Below, piece by piece: positions 36,184 to 44,743 of a stretch of DNA of 64,000 nt. The notes under the pieces are model-generated. The model saw only the letters and a program-made list of their open reading frames with translations, ran no database searches and was not told where the DNA came from. Position 1 is the stretch's first letter. Each line of letters opens with the position of its first letter. A program made the translations under genes and the position numbers. Source of the stretch: Holtiella tumoricola (GTDB lineage: Bacteria; Bacillota; Clostridia; Lachnospirales; Cellulosilyticaceae); the NCBI RefSeq assembly GCF_027857615.1, contig NZ_JAQIFT010000062.1:1-64000 (forward strand). Direction: 5' to 3'.

Positions 36184-37042
36184 TTCTTTCCTCCCTTCTT
36201 ATTCTTGCTGGTCTTACATGCTTCATATCTTGGAAAAGTGCATTCATCTCAGCTCCAAGAAGTACAAGCATACCACTGGTATAAAGCCAAATAAGTAAAA
36301 TGAATATGCTTCCAATACTTCCATACATTTGATTATATTTACTGAACTTATCTACGTAGATTGAAAAGAGATAAGAAAAAGCATACCAACTGATACTAGC
36401 AAAAATAGTACCTGGCCATACATTCCCATCTCTTAAATGTTTTCTCGGAACATATTTGTAGATAATATATAAACCTACCAACAGAGCTGCTACTGGCAAG
36501 GTGAAACGAACAAGATCCCACAGCATTTTATAATATTGCTGTTCAATACTAAATCGATGAATAATATATTCACCTATTCTATTTCCAAATACTAATAATA
36601 CAATCATCCCTGCTATCAACACTGCAAGAATGACTGAATAAATCATAGAAATAATCTTTCTAATAAAAAAGGATCTTTCATCTACAGCACTATAAGCCTT
36701 ATAAATACCTTTCATCATAGCATTTACAGCTGCTGATGCTGACCAGATTGCAGCAATCGCACTAAATGACAGTAGTGTTGCACTACGGTATTCAATTAAC
36801 TGATTAATTGTCTGCTCAATAAAAGGCATAATCGCAGTTGGAATAACTTCTGCTAAGTACACCATAAATTCACTCTGTGCAATATTCGTAAATGTTAAAA
36901 TAGAGATGACCATAACCAAAAATGGGAAAAATGCTAATACCCAATAATACGTAATTTGTGCACTTCTAGAAGCAATTTCATGTCCTGTAAATCGCTTTTC
37001 TAATTTCAATATATAATCTATAAAATACTTTATTTTCTCCAA
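36173..37042 (-). CDS. YihY/BrkB-family membrane protein
   Basis: Encodes 289 residues from a TTG with TGAGGA upstream. About six membrane helices are present. The family region ASRSAQITYYWVLAFFPFLV and the Gly-rich YGSIGSIFILLIWLYTSGML near the C-terminus are typical of YihY/BrkB proteins. The biochemical function of the family is not settled; it is sometimes mislabelled as ribonuclease BN. First gene of the operon that runs through aag, metF and metH. Confidence 0.88.
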   Translation of the reverse strand: MEKIKYFIDYILKLEKRFTGHEIASRSAQITYYWVLAFFPFLVMVISILTFTNIAQSEFMVYLAEVIPTAIMPFIEQTINQLIEYRSATLLSFSAIAAIWSASAAVNAMMKGIYKAYSAVDERSFFIRKIISMIYSVILAVLIAGMIVLLVFGNRIGEYIIHRFSIEQQYYKMLWDLVRFTLPVAALLVGLYIIYKYVPRKHLRDGNVWPGTIFASISWYAFSYLFSIYVDKFSKYNQMYGSIGSIFILLIWLYTSGMLVLLGAEMNALFQDMKHVRPARIRREERSGK

Positions 37043-37185
37043 TGATATTCCTCACTTTTATGTACAATCTCATATTCAGTATATCTCGAGCTAAGTGGAA
37101 GTATACTCACTTTATCCATCATTTTTATAAATCTTTTTTATAACTATATCATAATTTATATTTTTGTAAAAGTTTTTGATCATAA

Positions 37186-37214
37186 AAAAAACACAAGCAT
37201 TTGCTTGTGTTTTT
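37186..37214 (-). terminator. intrinsic terminator
   Basis: AAAAACACAAGCA-TT-TGCTTGTGTTTTT perfect stem, directly after the stop of the 149-residue protein gene. Confidence 0.88.
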
Positions 37215-37218
37215 GTGA

Positions 37219-37668
37219 CTATTTATTTCTAAGCTCTTTCGCTTTACGTTTCATTTTGTTCATAAAACCTTCTTTTTGTGGCGTTGGAAGTTTTCCAGAA
37301 ACCACATTAACAAGCATAATACCTGCTACTTCGGCTTTAATTTGCTTTTTAACAGGTACTGTATTGTATACAACTTCATCACACATAAGTGTTACGATTT
37401 GTGGACCTGCTTTTGCAATAACAACTGGCATTTTACGTTTACGTTGCATTTTTGGAACTTGTTCTTTTACTTGTTTAGGAAGCTTTAAGTTCTCTAATTT
37501 ATCTTTCTTCTTATCAATAACAAATAATGGAACCACTTGTTTATATTGGTTAACCATTTGTTGTTGTTCATCATATCTTTTTTGTAGCTTTCTACCCCAA
37601 AAATAAAGCCCAGCACCGATTGCGGCAATTACGACTACCCATATTAAAACTACCATCCAGGTTTCCAT
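37219..37668 (-). CDS. single-pass membrane protein of unknown function
   Basis: Encodes 149 residues after AAGGAGG. Residues 5-24 form a membrane helix (MVVLIWVVVIAAIGAGLYFW). A basic coiled-coil-like linker (KLQKRYDEQQQMVNQYKQ) and a small soluble domain with alternating strands (MPVVIAKAGPQIVTLMCDEV) follow, ending in a Lys/Arg-rich tail. I do not recognise a family with a known function. The overall layout resembles small proteins that hold a cytoplasmic domain at the membrane. It is divergent from cls. Confidence 0.7.
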   Translation of the reverse strand: METWMVVLIWVVVIAAIGAGLYFWGRKLQKRYDEQQQMVNQYKQVVPLFVIDKKKDKLENLKLPKQVKEQVPKMQRKRKMPVVIAKAGPQIVTLMCDEVVYNTVPVKKQIKAEVAGIMLVNVVSGKLPTPQKEGFMNKMKRKAKELRNK

Positions 37669-37777
37669 CTTAGACCTCCTTGTACAACTTTAATCTTCAA
37701 ATAGTATAGCATATAACCGAATATACCACAATATGATTAACATATTAGTTTTTATCTTACAAAAAGGTGGTATCATC

Positions 37778-39223
37778 ATGCTTATTTTCTTCCTTATTTT
37801 ATCCCTATTCATCAATTTAAGTCTCATAGGCTATATGATTTTTATTGAGCATAAAGATGTAACCGCAACATGGGCGTGGCTAATGGTACTCCTATTTCTT
37901 CCTTTTATTGGATTCTTTCTCTATCTTTTTTTTGGACAGAGTATGAAAAAACGTAAGATGTTTAATAAAAAAGAAGAATCTGATCGTTATATGCATCTAC
38001 TACATAGTGAGATTTATAAAGACTCATGTAGCCATTGCACTCATAATAACTGTTCAAGTTGTTATGACTATAACCTTTTACACTTCTTACTCATCGGTCA
38101 TGAATCTGTCTATACTTGTGATAATGCAATAGAAATCTTCACCGATGGTCACGCTAAATTTAATGCACTCTTTGAAGATATCAAATCTGCAACTCAATAT
38201 GTTCATCTAGAGTACTATATTATTCATAATGATAAACTAGGTATGGCATTTAAAGACTTACTTATCAAGAAAGCATCTGAGGGCGTAGAAGTTTCATTAC
38301 TTTATGATGGTATGGGATGCCTTAAAACACCTTCTTCCTATTTTAAGGAACTCAAAGAAGCTGGAATTAATTTAACCTGCTTTGCACCCCCTTTTACACC
38401 TTGGCTTAATCTCCATTTTAATTATCGTAACCATCGTAAACTCTGTATTATTGATGATAAAGTTGCTTATCTTGGTGGATTTAATGTGGGTGATGAATAC
38501 CTTGGAAAAAGTAAATGTATGGGGTATTGGCGTGATACCCATCTTAAAATAGTAGGAAGTGGTGCTTTACTTTGCAATCTTCAATTTCTATTAGATTGGC
38601 GTTTTGCATCCCATGAGTCCCATTGTCTAGATCATTATAAGCTTCCTAATCTATCACCTTTATGCCATGCTACAGGCGCTATTATACAGCTTGTTTCAAG
38701 TGGTCCTGATTCTAAGTACCCTACAATTAGAAATGGCTATATCAAAATGATTAATGAAGCAAAGTCTAGTATTTGGATTCAGACCCCTTACTTTATTCCT
38801 GATGAAGCACTTCTTACTGCTCTCAAGCTTGCTAGCTTATCTGGCCTTGATGTACGTATTATGATTCCTAACAAACCTGACCATATGTTTGTTTATTGGG
38901 CAACTTATTCTTATATTGGTGAACTTATAAGCTGTGGAGCTAGAGCCTATACTTATGAAAAAGGTTTTCTACATTCTAAAACCATTGTAATAGACCAAAC
39001 CCTTTCTTGTGTAGGGACAGCAAACTTTGATATGAGAAGTCTAAAACTTAACTTTGAGATGAATGCTTTTATCTATGACAAAAGCTCCGCTATTCAACTT
39101 AGCGAAGCTTTTGAAAAAGATTTATTAGATTGTAAAGATCTAACTTTAGAAATTTATGATGCTAGGCCTCTATTTATCAAGTTTAAAGAATCTATTTCTA
39201 GGCTATTTTCACCTATTCTTTAA
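37778..39223 (+). CDS. cls: cardiolipin synthase (phospholipase D family)
   Basis: Encodes 481 residues from the ATG at 37778 (AAGGTGG upstream); an earlier in-frame ATG at 37733 has no ribosome site. Two N-terminal membrane helices are followed by two PLD domains with HKD motifs: HRKLCIIDDKVAYLGGFN and HSKTIVIDQTLSCVGTANFD. It condenses phosphatidylglycerol to cardiolipin at the membrane. A small Cys-rich insert (CSHCTHNNCSSCYDYN at about residues 87-102) precedes the first PLD domain. Its stop codon overlaps that of the convergent fapA-like gene. Confidence 0.93.
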   Translation: MLIFFLILSLFINLSLIGYMIFIEHKDVTATWAWLMVLLFLPFIGFFLYLFFGQSMKKRKMFNKKEESDRYMHLLHSEIYKDSCSHCTHNNCSSCYDYNLLHFLLIGHESVYTCDNAIEIFTDGHAKFNALFEDIKSATQYVHLEYYIIHNDKLGMAFKDLLIKKASEGVEVSLLYDGMGCLKTPSSYFKELKEAGINLTCFAPPFTPWLNLHFNYRNHRKLCIIDDKVAYLGGFNVGDEYLGKSKCMGYWRDTHLKIVGSGALLCNLQFLLDWRFASHESHCLDHYKLPNLSPLCHATGAIIQLVSSGPDSKYPTIRNGYIKMINEAKSSIWIQTPYFIPDEALLTALKLASLSGLDVRIMIPNKPDHMFVYWATYSYIGELISCGARAYTYEKGFLHSKTIVIDQTLSCVGTANFDMRSLKLNFEMNAFIYDKSSAIQLSEAFEKDLLDCKDLTLEIYDARPLFIKFKESISRLFSPIL

Positions 39224-40617
39224 TAGCCACCAATAACAATATCAGCACCTGATCGCTTAACTGTACAATATGTAACATCTTCAAAAATATACTTTACTAA
39301 GCTACCCATCGTAACTTTCACACCTGAGTGAAGTATATTTTTGACTTTAATTTGCCCTCCTGTAGCATCTTGTATGCTCTCAGAAAGTTCCTTATATCTA
39401 CTTGATAATTCTCTGTGAGTACTTTGAGTTTGCTGTCTCGTAATTAATAGTTTCCTTAGAAGTTCTAGCTTATCTGGTGGTAATTCTCCTCTAGCTTGTT
39501 TGGTTGTAAGGAAATTTACACTTTGACCAATTTTACTTAGTTCTTCTGATAATGTAAAGTATTTCTTTTCAATCTGTTTAAATTCATTCATAACATGTGG
39601 TGGTATACCAATTTGTAAGTCTGTTTGTGTTGCCATTGAAGAACCCATCGTAGTAGCAGTTATATAATGACTTGCTATAATCTGCCCTCCAACTATAAGC
39701 CCTTTTCCTTTTTCTACATAAACATTGCTAGCTGCAACTTGGCTATGCATAATAGCTTCTGCTACTACATTCCCTGTAGCTTCTACTTTTGCATTTTGAA
39801 TGAACTTCGCCACCAAGTTCCCATTAGTCTTTACAGTACCTTTATCAATACCTTGTATACCATACCAAACACTGATGTCACCTTCTGCTTCAAGATGTGC
39901 TGCCTCTACGCTTCCATGGATTTCTATGTTGCCCGTGGCCTTTACTTTGAAGCCATTTTTAACACTTCCATTGATAAGTATACTTCCTACAAATTCTACA
40001 TTACCTGTACTACTATCCACGTCTTTTTCAATGACTAAAAGTGGAGCAATATAAATATTATGTTTATCATAGCAAAGACGACCACTTATACCTGCTACTA
40101 ATGTTTTACCATCTTCTAATAAGTCTACATTTTTACCACGTGGTAACCTTATATCTTTGCCTTTGACTGCGCGTACTACTTCGCCAAAAACATTCATACC
40201 TTCTATACCCTCAGTAGCAGGTACTTTTTCATATAGAACTTGCCCTTTATTCACATTATGAACTATATTTAAGCTTTTAAAGTCTACAGTACCATCTTCA
40301 TTTTCTTTAGGTTGAACTTTATTAAAGTTTTCTACATCAAAATGAAATAGGCTTTTAGCATCATCACCTTTTTGTGGCACCATTCCTCTTGCAATGATAT
40401 ATTTAAACTCCATTTGTCTATTTGATTCAATATCATTTAAGACATTCTCATCAAGTCCATATACTATTCCTTTATCATGGATTTGCTTTTTTATTTCATC
40501 TATCCCTAACTGTTTTCCATCTCCTAAAGATGGTTTAAAAGATACTACAGCAAGCATCTTATCTGGTGTCACTTCTAAAGTCATTGTCTCATTAACAGCT
40601 TCTCTTAATGTATCCAT
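39220..40617 (-). CDS. FapA-family (DUF342) protein
   Basis: Encodes 465 residues after GGGGGGCTACGC. It has an N-terminal alpha/beta portion, then the DUF342 beta-helix (GNVEFVGSILINGSVKNGFK, EATGNVVAEAIMHSQVAASN, GKGLIVGGQIIASHYITAT), and a C-terminal helical coiled coil (residues ~345-425). FapA-like proteins are polymer-forming and are proposed to act in signalling or surface organisation; biochemical function is undefined. The stop codon shares bases with the cls stop (TTAA at 39220-39223). Confidence 0.85.
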   Translation of the reverse strand: MDTLREAVNETMTLEVTPDKMLAVVSFKPSLGDGKQLGIDEIKKQIHDKGIVYGLDENVLNDIESNRQMEFKYIIARGMVPQKGDDAKSLFHFDVENFNKVQPKENEDGTVDFKSLNIVHNVNKGQVLYEKVPATEGIEGMNVFGEVVRAVKGKDIRLPRGKNVDLLEDGKTLVAGISGRLCYDKHNIYIAPLLVIEKDVDSSTGNVEFVGSILINGSVKNGFKVKATGNIEIHGSVEAAHLEAEGDISVWYGIQGIDKGTVKTNGNLVAKFIQNAKVEATGNVVAEAIMHSQVAASNVYVEKGKGLIVGGQIIASHYITATTMGSSMATQTDLQIGIPPHVMNEFKQIEKKYFTLSEELSKIGQSVNFLTTKQARGELPPDKLELLRKLLITRQQTQSTHRELSSRYKELSESIQDATGGQIKVKNILHSGVKVTMGSLVKYIFEDVTYCTVKRSGADIVIGGY

Positions 40618-40670
40618 GCGTAGCCCCCCATTTTATCTGATGTTTGATTAGTACTCTTAATTCTTTATGC

Positions 40671-41408
40671 TTAATCTGTAATTTCTTCTAATAACGCTCT
40701 TACGGTATCTTCTACATCTTGTGGTAATCTTTTCTTTTCTTCTGCACTTAAACTCGCTACGTCTATTGGCTTACCTACATTAACATAAATTGTAGTTTTT
40801 TGAATTCTACCCTTTTCTTCTAACACCTTATAACTGTTTTGAATAGCTATAGGTACAATTGGTACGTTTGCTTTTGTTGCTAGTTTAAAGCTTCCTGCTT
40901 TAAAGCTTCCCATTTCTGGTCCTTTTTGGCGTGTTCCTTCTGGAAAGATTACTACTGACTGCCCTTGTTTAAGTTCATCGATCCCATCTAAAATCGCTTT
41001 TAGAGATTGTTTCATATCATCTCTTACAATATAAATACACCCCATTGCATCAAACCATGGTCCAATAACAGGCATTTTCTTTGTTTCATCTTTTCCAATA
41101 AAGATTAAAGTATCCTTTTCTACTAGCGTAGCCATAACAGGACTATCAAAAAGACCTTTATGATTTGCCATATAAACAACTGGCCCATGTTCAGGTAAAT
41201 TTTCTTTACCTTTAATCACAAGTTCTGCTCCCGCTGCACGTATCATTCTACGGCTTAATTCTCTCATCATTGCATAAATTTTAGCACGATAAGCTTGCTT
41301 GGTTGCACGATCTAACTCTTTGTTATCCACTCTATATTTTTTACGATTAAATGTATTGGTTACAAAGTGAAAACCCATAGCCCACAATACCCAAATTCCT
41401 CTTAGCAC
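40671..41408 (-). CDS. plsC: 1-acyl-sn-glycerol-3-phosphate acyltransferase
   Basis: Encodes 245 residues from a GTG after AAGGAAG. The acyltransferase motifs are present: VVYMANHKGLFDSPVMATLV (NHxxxxD catalytic motif), FIGKDETKKMPVIGPW, VIFPEGTRQKGPEMGSFKAG and VPIVPIAIQNSYKVL. A hydrophobic N-terminus anchors it to the membrane. It converts lysophosphatidate to phosphatidate. It lies with cls in a region of phospholipid genes but is not in the same operon. Confidence 0.92.
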   Translation of the reverse strand: MLRGIWVLWAMGFHFVTNTFNRKKYRVDNKELDRATKQAYRAKIYAMMRELSRRMIRAAGAELVIKGKENLPEHGPVVYMANHKGLFDSPVMATLVEKDTLIFIGKDETKKMPVIGPWFDAMGCIYIVRDDMKQSLKAILDGIDELKQGQSVVIFPEGTRQKGPEMGSFKAGSFKLATKANVPIVPIAIQNSYKVLEEKGRIQKTTIYVNVGKPIDVASLSAEEKKRLPQDVEDTVRALLEEITD

Positions 41409-41454
41409 ATTCTCACTTCCTTCTTTTGTTTTGTCTGATAACCATTATAGAAGT

Positions 41455-42903
41455 TTATTTATATGCATCTAGCATACGTTCTTTGAGATAATATAAATCA
41501 TCAGATAAGTCTACTGGAATATGAGCTGGATTAATTAGACGCTTTTGCTCATCCCATAGCTTTTCTAACTCTTGTTTTGCATAAGCACGAATGTCCATTG
41601 TCTTTGGTGATTCATAAACACATTCACCTTCTCTAAAGATTGGTACAAGGAGTTCACGCATAGTGTATTCCCCAGCTTTAAGATGCATTTTTCTCCATCT
41701 TGCTTTTGGATCACGTACCGTAATATCTTGAGTTAAATCAAATTCTTCCTCTTCTAGAGCGATTAAATCTACTTTAACCTTTTGTGTAGCATTGTCATAG
41801 ATACGGATAACTTTTTTAATCCCTGGGTTTGTTATTTTTTCTGGATTCTCTGAGATTTTAATTTTTGGTTTGAACATTTCTTGATTTTCACGTTCTGCTG
41901 CAAGCTTATAGATTCCTCCAAAAGATGGACAATCATCTGAAGTGATAAGCTTTGTACCTACACCCCATAATGTAATAGCTGCACCTTGACGTTTAAGGTC
42001 TGCAATTAAGTATTCATCTAAATCACAAGATGCACTAATAACTGCATCTTTATAGCCTGCATCATCAAGCATCTTTCTTGCACATTTTGATAAATAAGCA
42101 AGGTCACCACTATCTAAACGAATACCATAGGATTTGGATTCAATACCTGCTGCTTTCATCTCATCAAAGACTTTGATGGCATTAGGCACACCTTGCCCTA
42201 ATGTATCATAAGTATCTACAAGTAAAATACACTTATGAGGGAATAACTTTGCATAAGCACGGAAAGCCTCTAGCTCACTTTCAAAACTCATAACCCAGCT
42301 ATGTGCATGAGTACCTGCAACGGGTACATCAAACATTTGCCCTGTAAGTACGTTAGATGTTGCATGGCAACCACCAATAATAGCTGCTCTTGCACCATAT
42401 AGTCCTGCATCTGGTCCTTGCGCACGGCGAAGTCCAAATTCAAGTACTGTATCACCTTCTGCTGCTCTTACAACACGAGATGCCTTTGTAGCAATTAAAC
42501 TTTGGTGATTGATAATATTTAATAATGTTGTTTCAATAAATTGTGCTTCAAAAATAGGTGCTTTGACACGCATAAGTGGTTCACCTGGAAGTACAACTGT
42601 CCCTTCTGGTATAGCATCAATATCTCCTGTAAATTTAAAATCACTTAAATACTCTAAGAAATCCTTACTAAAGATATTAAGGGATTCTAAGTACTGAATA
42701 TCTTCATCTGCAAAATGAAGGTTTTTAATATAATCAATAGCTTGCTCCAATCCACAGCAAATCGCATAGCCATTTCCTGATGGATTTTTTCTATAAAATA
42801 AGTCAAATACTACTTCGTGGTTATTTACATCATTTTCAAAATAACCTTGCATCATAGTTAATTGATAAAGGTCTGTTAACAATGTAAGATTTCTATTACT
42901 CAT
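41455..42903 (-). CDS. pncB: nicotinate phosphoribosyltransferase
   Basis: Encodes 482 residues after CAGGAG. Segments typical of the family are LLTDLYQLTMMQGYFENDVN, LEFGLRRAQGPDAGLYGARA, VAGTHAHSWVMSFESELEAF (the phosphoacceptor His region), KCILLVDTYDTLGQGVPNA and YGIRLDSGDLAYLSK. It makes nicotinate mononucleotide from nicotinate and PRPP in the NAD salvage pathway. No nad operon surrounds it and no NAD-related riboswitch was recognised in its leader. Confidence 0.94.
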   Translation of the reverse strand: MSNRNLTLLTDLYQLTMMQGYFENDVNNHEVVFDLFYRKNPSGNGYAICCGLEQAIDYIKNLHFADEDIQYLESLNIFSKDFLEYLSDFKFTGDIDAIPEGTVVLPGEPLMRVKAPIFEAQFIETTLLNIINHQSLIATKASRVVRAAEGDTVLEFGLRRAQGPDAGLYGARAAIIGGCHATSNVLTGQMFDVPVAGTHAHSWVMSFESELEAFRAYAKLFPHKCILLVDTYDTLGQGVPNAIKVFDEMKAAGIESKSYGIRLDSGDLAYLSKCARKMLDDAGYKDAVISASCDLDEYLIADLKRQGAAITLWGVGTKLITSDDCPSFGGIYKLAAERENQEMFKPKIKISENPEKITNPGIKKVIRIYDNATQKVKVDLIALEEEEFDLTQDITVRDPKARWRKMHLKAGEYTMRELLVPIFREGECVYESPKTMDIRAYAKQELEKLWDEQKRLINPAHIPVDLSDDLYYLKERMLDAYK

Positions 42904-43255
42904 ACAATAGTCTCCTGTTCATTTATAAATACTTATCGCTGTCTACCTATGTTTGTTATCTATTATTATATCATATAAATAGTTATTTGTAGTCTAAATG
43001 GAATACTCTTTTCACACTATTTGTCCACATTATGCTCTATTATTTCTTATACATACGTGGATAAATCACCAATTCTTACACAACTTGTGGACTTTTCCTT
43101 TTAGTAGCTTATGTTATTTATTATAAACTACTCCTTTTAGTTTTAATTTATTTTGTTCAAAAAGATTTGCATGCAAAACAAGCCAGCCTAAGATTACAAT
43201 CATTCCCCCCTTTTCTAAGTTCATCAGAAGTTGGAATACCGTAATTCTTATAAAT
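42904..43255. other. non-coding region with a small cluster of DnaA-box-like words
   Basis: No ORF with a ribosome site is visible. Three near-DnaA-box sequences occur within about 90 bases: TTGTCCACA at ~43020, CGTGGATAA at ~43055 and TTGTGGACT at ~43088. The first two match TTATCCACA at 8 of 9 positions and the third at only 6. No origin features (dnaA, AT-rich unwinding repeats) are nearby. I see nothing else here. Confidence 0.35.
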
Positions 43256-43298
43256 AAAAAAGTAGTACTTTTGTTATCTCAACCAAAACACTACTTTT
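43256..43298 (-). terminator. hairpin terminator
   Basis: AAAAGTAGT on the left pairs with ACTACTTTT on the right around a ~24-base loop with an inner TTTTG/CAAAA-type pairing. It lies about 47 bases beyond the small membrane protein stop at 43345. Confidence 0.65.
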
Positions 43299-43344
43299 AA
43301 CAATTAACTATTTGCTTCTTTATCATTAGAATAAATATGTATTA

Positions 43345-43611
43345 CTATATCTCTTTATAAAGCGCATATCCACTTATTAATACACCACATCCACCTATTA
43401 AAGATAAAACTCCCCCTATAAGTTGATAGTTAAGTGTTGTTGTATCTATTACTCGATAATATGCATTTGTATCCATTGAACCACCATTATTTTTCATCGC
43501 TTTGTGTCCAGCATTTTCTCCAGCTTTAACTGAGCTAAATACAAATATTAGTCCTATAGCAAAAATAATACTCATTATAATAAGTGCTCTTTTTGCAAAT
43601 ATTTTCTTCAT
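43345..43611 (-). CDS. small two-helix membrane protein, unknown
   Basis: Encodes 88 residues after AAAGGAAA. Two membrane segments: residues ~9-27 (LIIMSIIFAIGLIFVFSSV) and ~63-85 (LIGGVLSLIGGCGVLISGYA). A polar, Gly/Asn-rich loop lies between them (GENAGHKAMKNNGGSMDTN). I do not recognise the family. It lies ~115 bases downstream of the AtpF-N-like microprotein gene on the same strand, so the two may be co-transcribed. Confidence 0.65.
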   Translation of the reverse strand: MKKIFAKRALIIMSIIFAIGLIFVFSSVKAGENAGHKAMKNNGGSMDTNAYYRVIDTTTLNYQLIGGVLSLIGGCGVLISGYALYKEI

Positions 43612-43725
43612 AATATAATTTCCTTTCCCAAAATTATGTTGGATTTCTATTTATAGATTATCTATTTTTCAAGTTGATCTTAGTTTACCTTCTTTCTCTA
43701 ATCACCATCTCAAATCAATAAATAT

Positions 43726-43890
43726 CTATCCTTTACGATTCTTTTTAATATAAATACTCAATGCTCTTATCCCTAATATAATAAGAATAATAGGACCTAC
43801 CACTATGGGAATTAATAAGACTAAACTTAATAGCTGTACAAACCATTCCCATCCTGTGACCATACTAAACTCTATAACTTTTGTACTCAT
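43726..43890 (-). CDS. 54-residue membrane protein whose N-terminus copies ATP synthase subunit b
   Basis: The start at 43890 (AGGGGGAG five bases upstream) is preferred over the ATG at 43917. The protein begins MSTKVIEFSMVTGWEWFVQL, closely matching MSSKIIEFSMQTGWEWFVQL of AtpF encoded at 26230-26748 in this window. It then diverges: the membrane helix is LVLLIPIVVGPIILIILGI, followed by RALSIYIKKNRKG and a stop, with no peripheral-stalk helix. It therefore looks like a truncated or exapted paralogue of subunit b, with the periplasmic cap and the first helix only. It could compete with or modify b-subunit contacts in Fo, but no function is known. Confidence 0.75.
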   Translation of the reverse strand: MSTKVIEFSMVTGWEWFVQLLSLVLLIPIVVGPIILIILGIRALSIYIKKNRKG

Positions 43891-44182
43891 TTTTTCTCCC
43901 CCTCTTTTCCCTAACACTATTATTGAACTTATATTCTCTATAGCGTGTTAAAATAAACACTACCTGTATTTTATTTAGTATATCACTTTTTTGTACTCAT
44001 CCATATATTCTACACAAGTTGTTTTATTCATTTTTTCTCCATTACTTATAGCTTAATCCATATTCTATTATTTCTTTATAACCTTCTTATCTTAGCCTTT
44101 TATCTACTCTCAGCCCTAGCTATGTACAGCCAAATGATATACAATACAGTTATCAAATCTATAGAATGAAGAGTACACAACT

Positions 44183-44335
44183 ATGTCTACACAAATGGAA
44201 CGTATGAAACAACTTATTGAAGCTAAAAAGAATAAAAATAACCAAAAAAATCAAGTTAAACGCCCTGAGAATGTTTCTATCACTACACACAAAGGTTTTA
44301 ACAATAAGAAAAGTGGCGGTGCATTCGACAAATAA
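44183..44335 (+). CDS. 50-residue basic hypothetical protein
   Basis: The ORF reads MSTQMERMKQLIEAKKNKNN, then QKNQVKRPENV, SITTHKGFNNKKSGGAFDK. It is Lys/Asn/Gln-rich with a predicted N-terminal helix and a flexible C-terminus. The upstream ribosome site is modest (GAAGAG, spacing 11). It lies just upstream of the ileS T-box region. Family unknown. Codon pattern and lack of stop codons support coding, but the case is not strong. Confidence 0.5.
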   Translation: MSTQMERMKQLIEAKKNKNNQKNQVKRPENVSITTHKGFNNKKSGGAFDK

Positions 44336-44394
44336 TCTTTACAAATTTCTTATTACCTTTTATAATAGGAATAAATTCATATAATTTTGAAACA

Positions 44395-44646
44395 CTATGA
44401 AAAGGAAAAGTAGTATTTTTAAGGCGTTAAAGCGAGTGGGGACGGTGTGAGCCCATACGATAGAAAATATGAACAATCACCTTGGAGTGGCAGACCGAAC
44501 TTCTAAGTAGGCTCTGACGGAATCCTCCCGTTAACTCAAGGAAAGGTATAACGAGTGGCCTAATAGGCAAATCAGGTGGTACCGCGGAAGATGGATACTT
44601 AATGCCCTTTCGTCCTGTATATAAACGTGGACGGAAGGGCTTTTTT
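44395..44646 (+). promoter_or_regulatory. T-box riboswitch controlling ileS
   Basis: The conserved T-box sequence AGGTGGTACCGCGG lies at 44574-44587. Stem I is upstream, with the AGTAGTATTTTT start at ~44410, GAACAATCACCTTGG at 44471-44485 and GGCAGACCGAACTTC. The ATC at 44476-44478 sits where specifier codons occur and encodes Ile, matching the downstream gene. The terminator GCCCTTTCGTCC / GGACGGAAGGGC plus T-run is at 44604-44646. Uncharged tRNA-Ile should favour the antiterminator and read-through. Confidence 0.93.
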
Positions 44647-44743
44647 ATATTTTTTTAGCATTTCCCCACGTCATCAAGCCTTACAGTGTTTATATCTGTT
44701 GGCGCTACTATATATTTATAAAAATCCTAAGGAGGCACAAACA

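Noticed and set aside
44627..44743. N-terminal extension of ileS
   Set aside because: It would start within the T-box terminator and lacks a ribosome site, while the ATG at 44744 has a perfect AAGGAGG.
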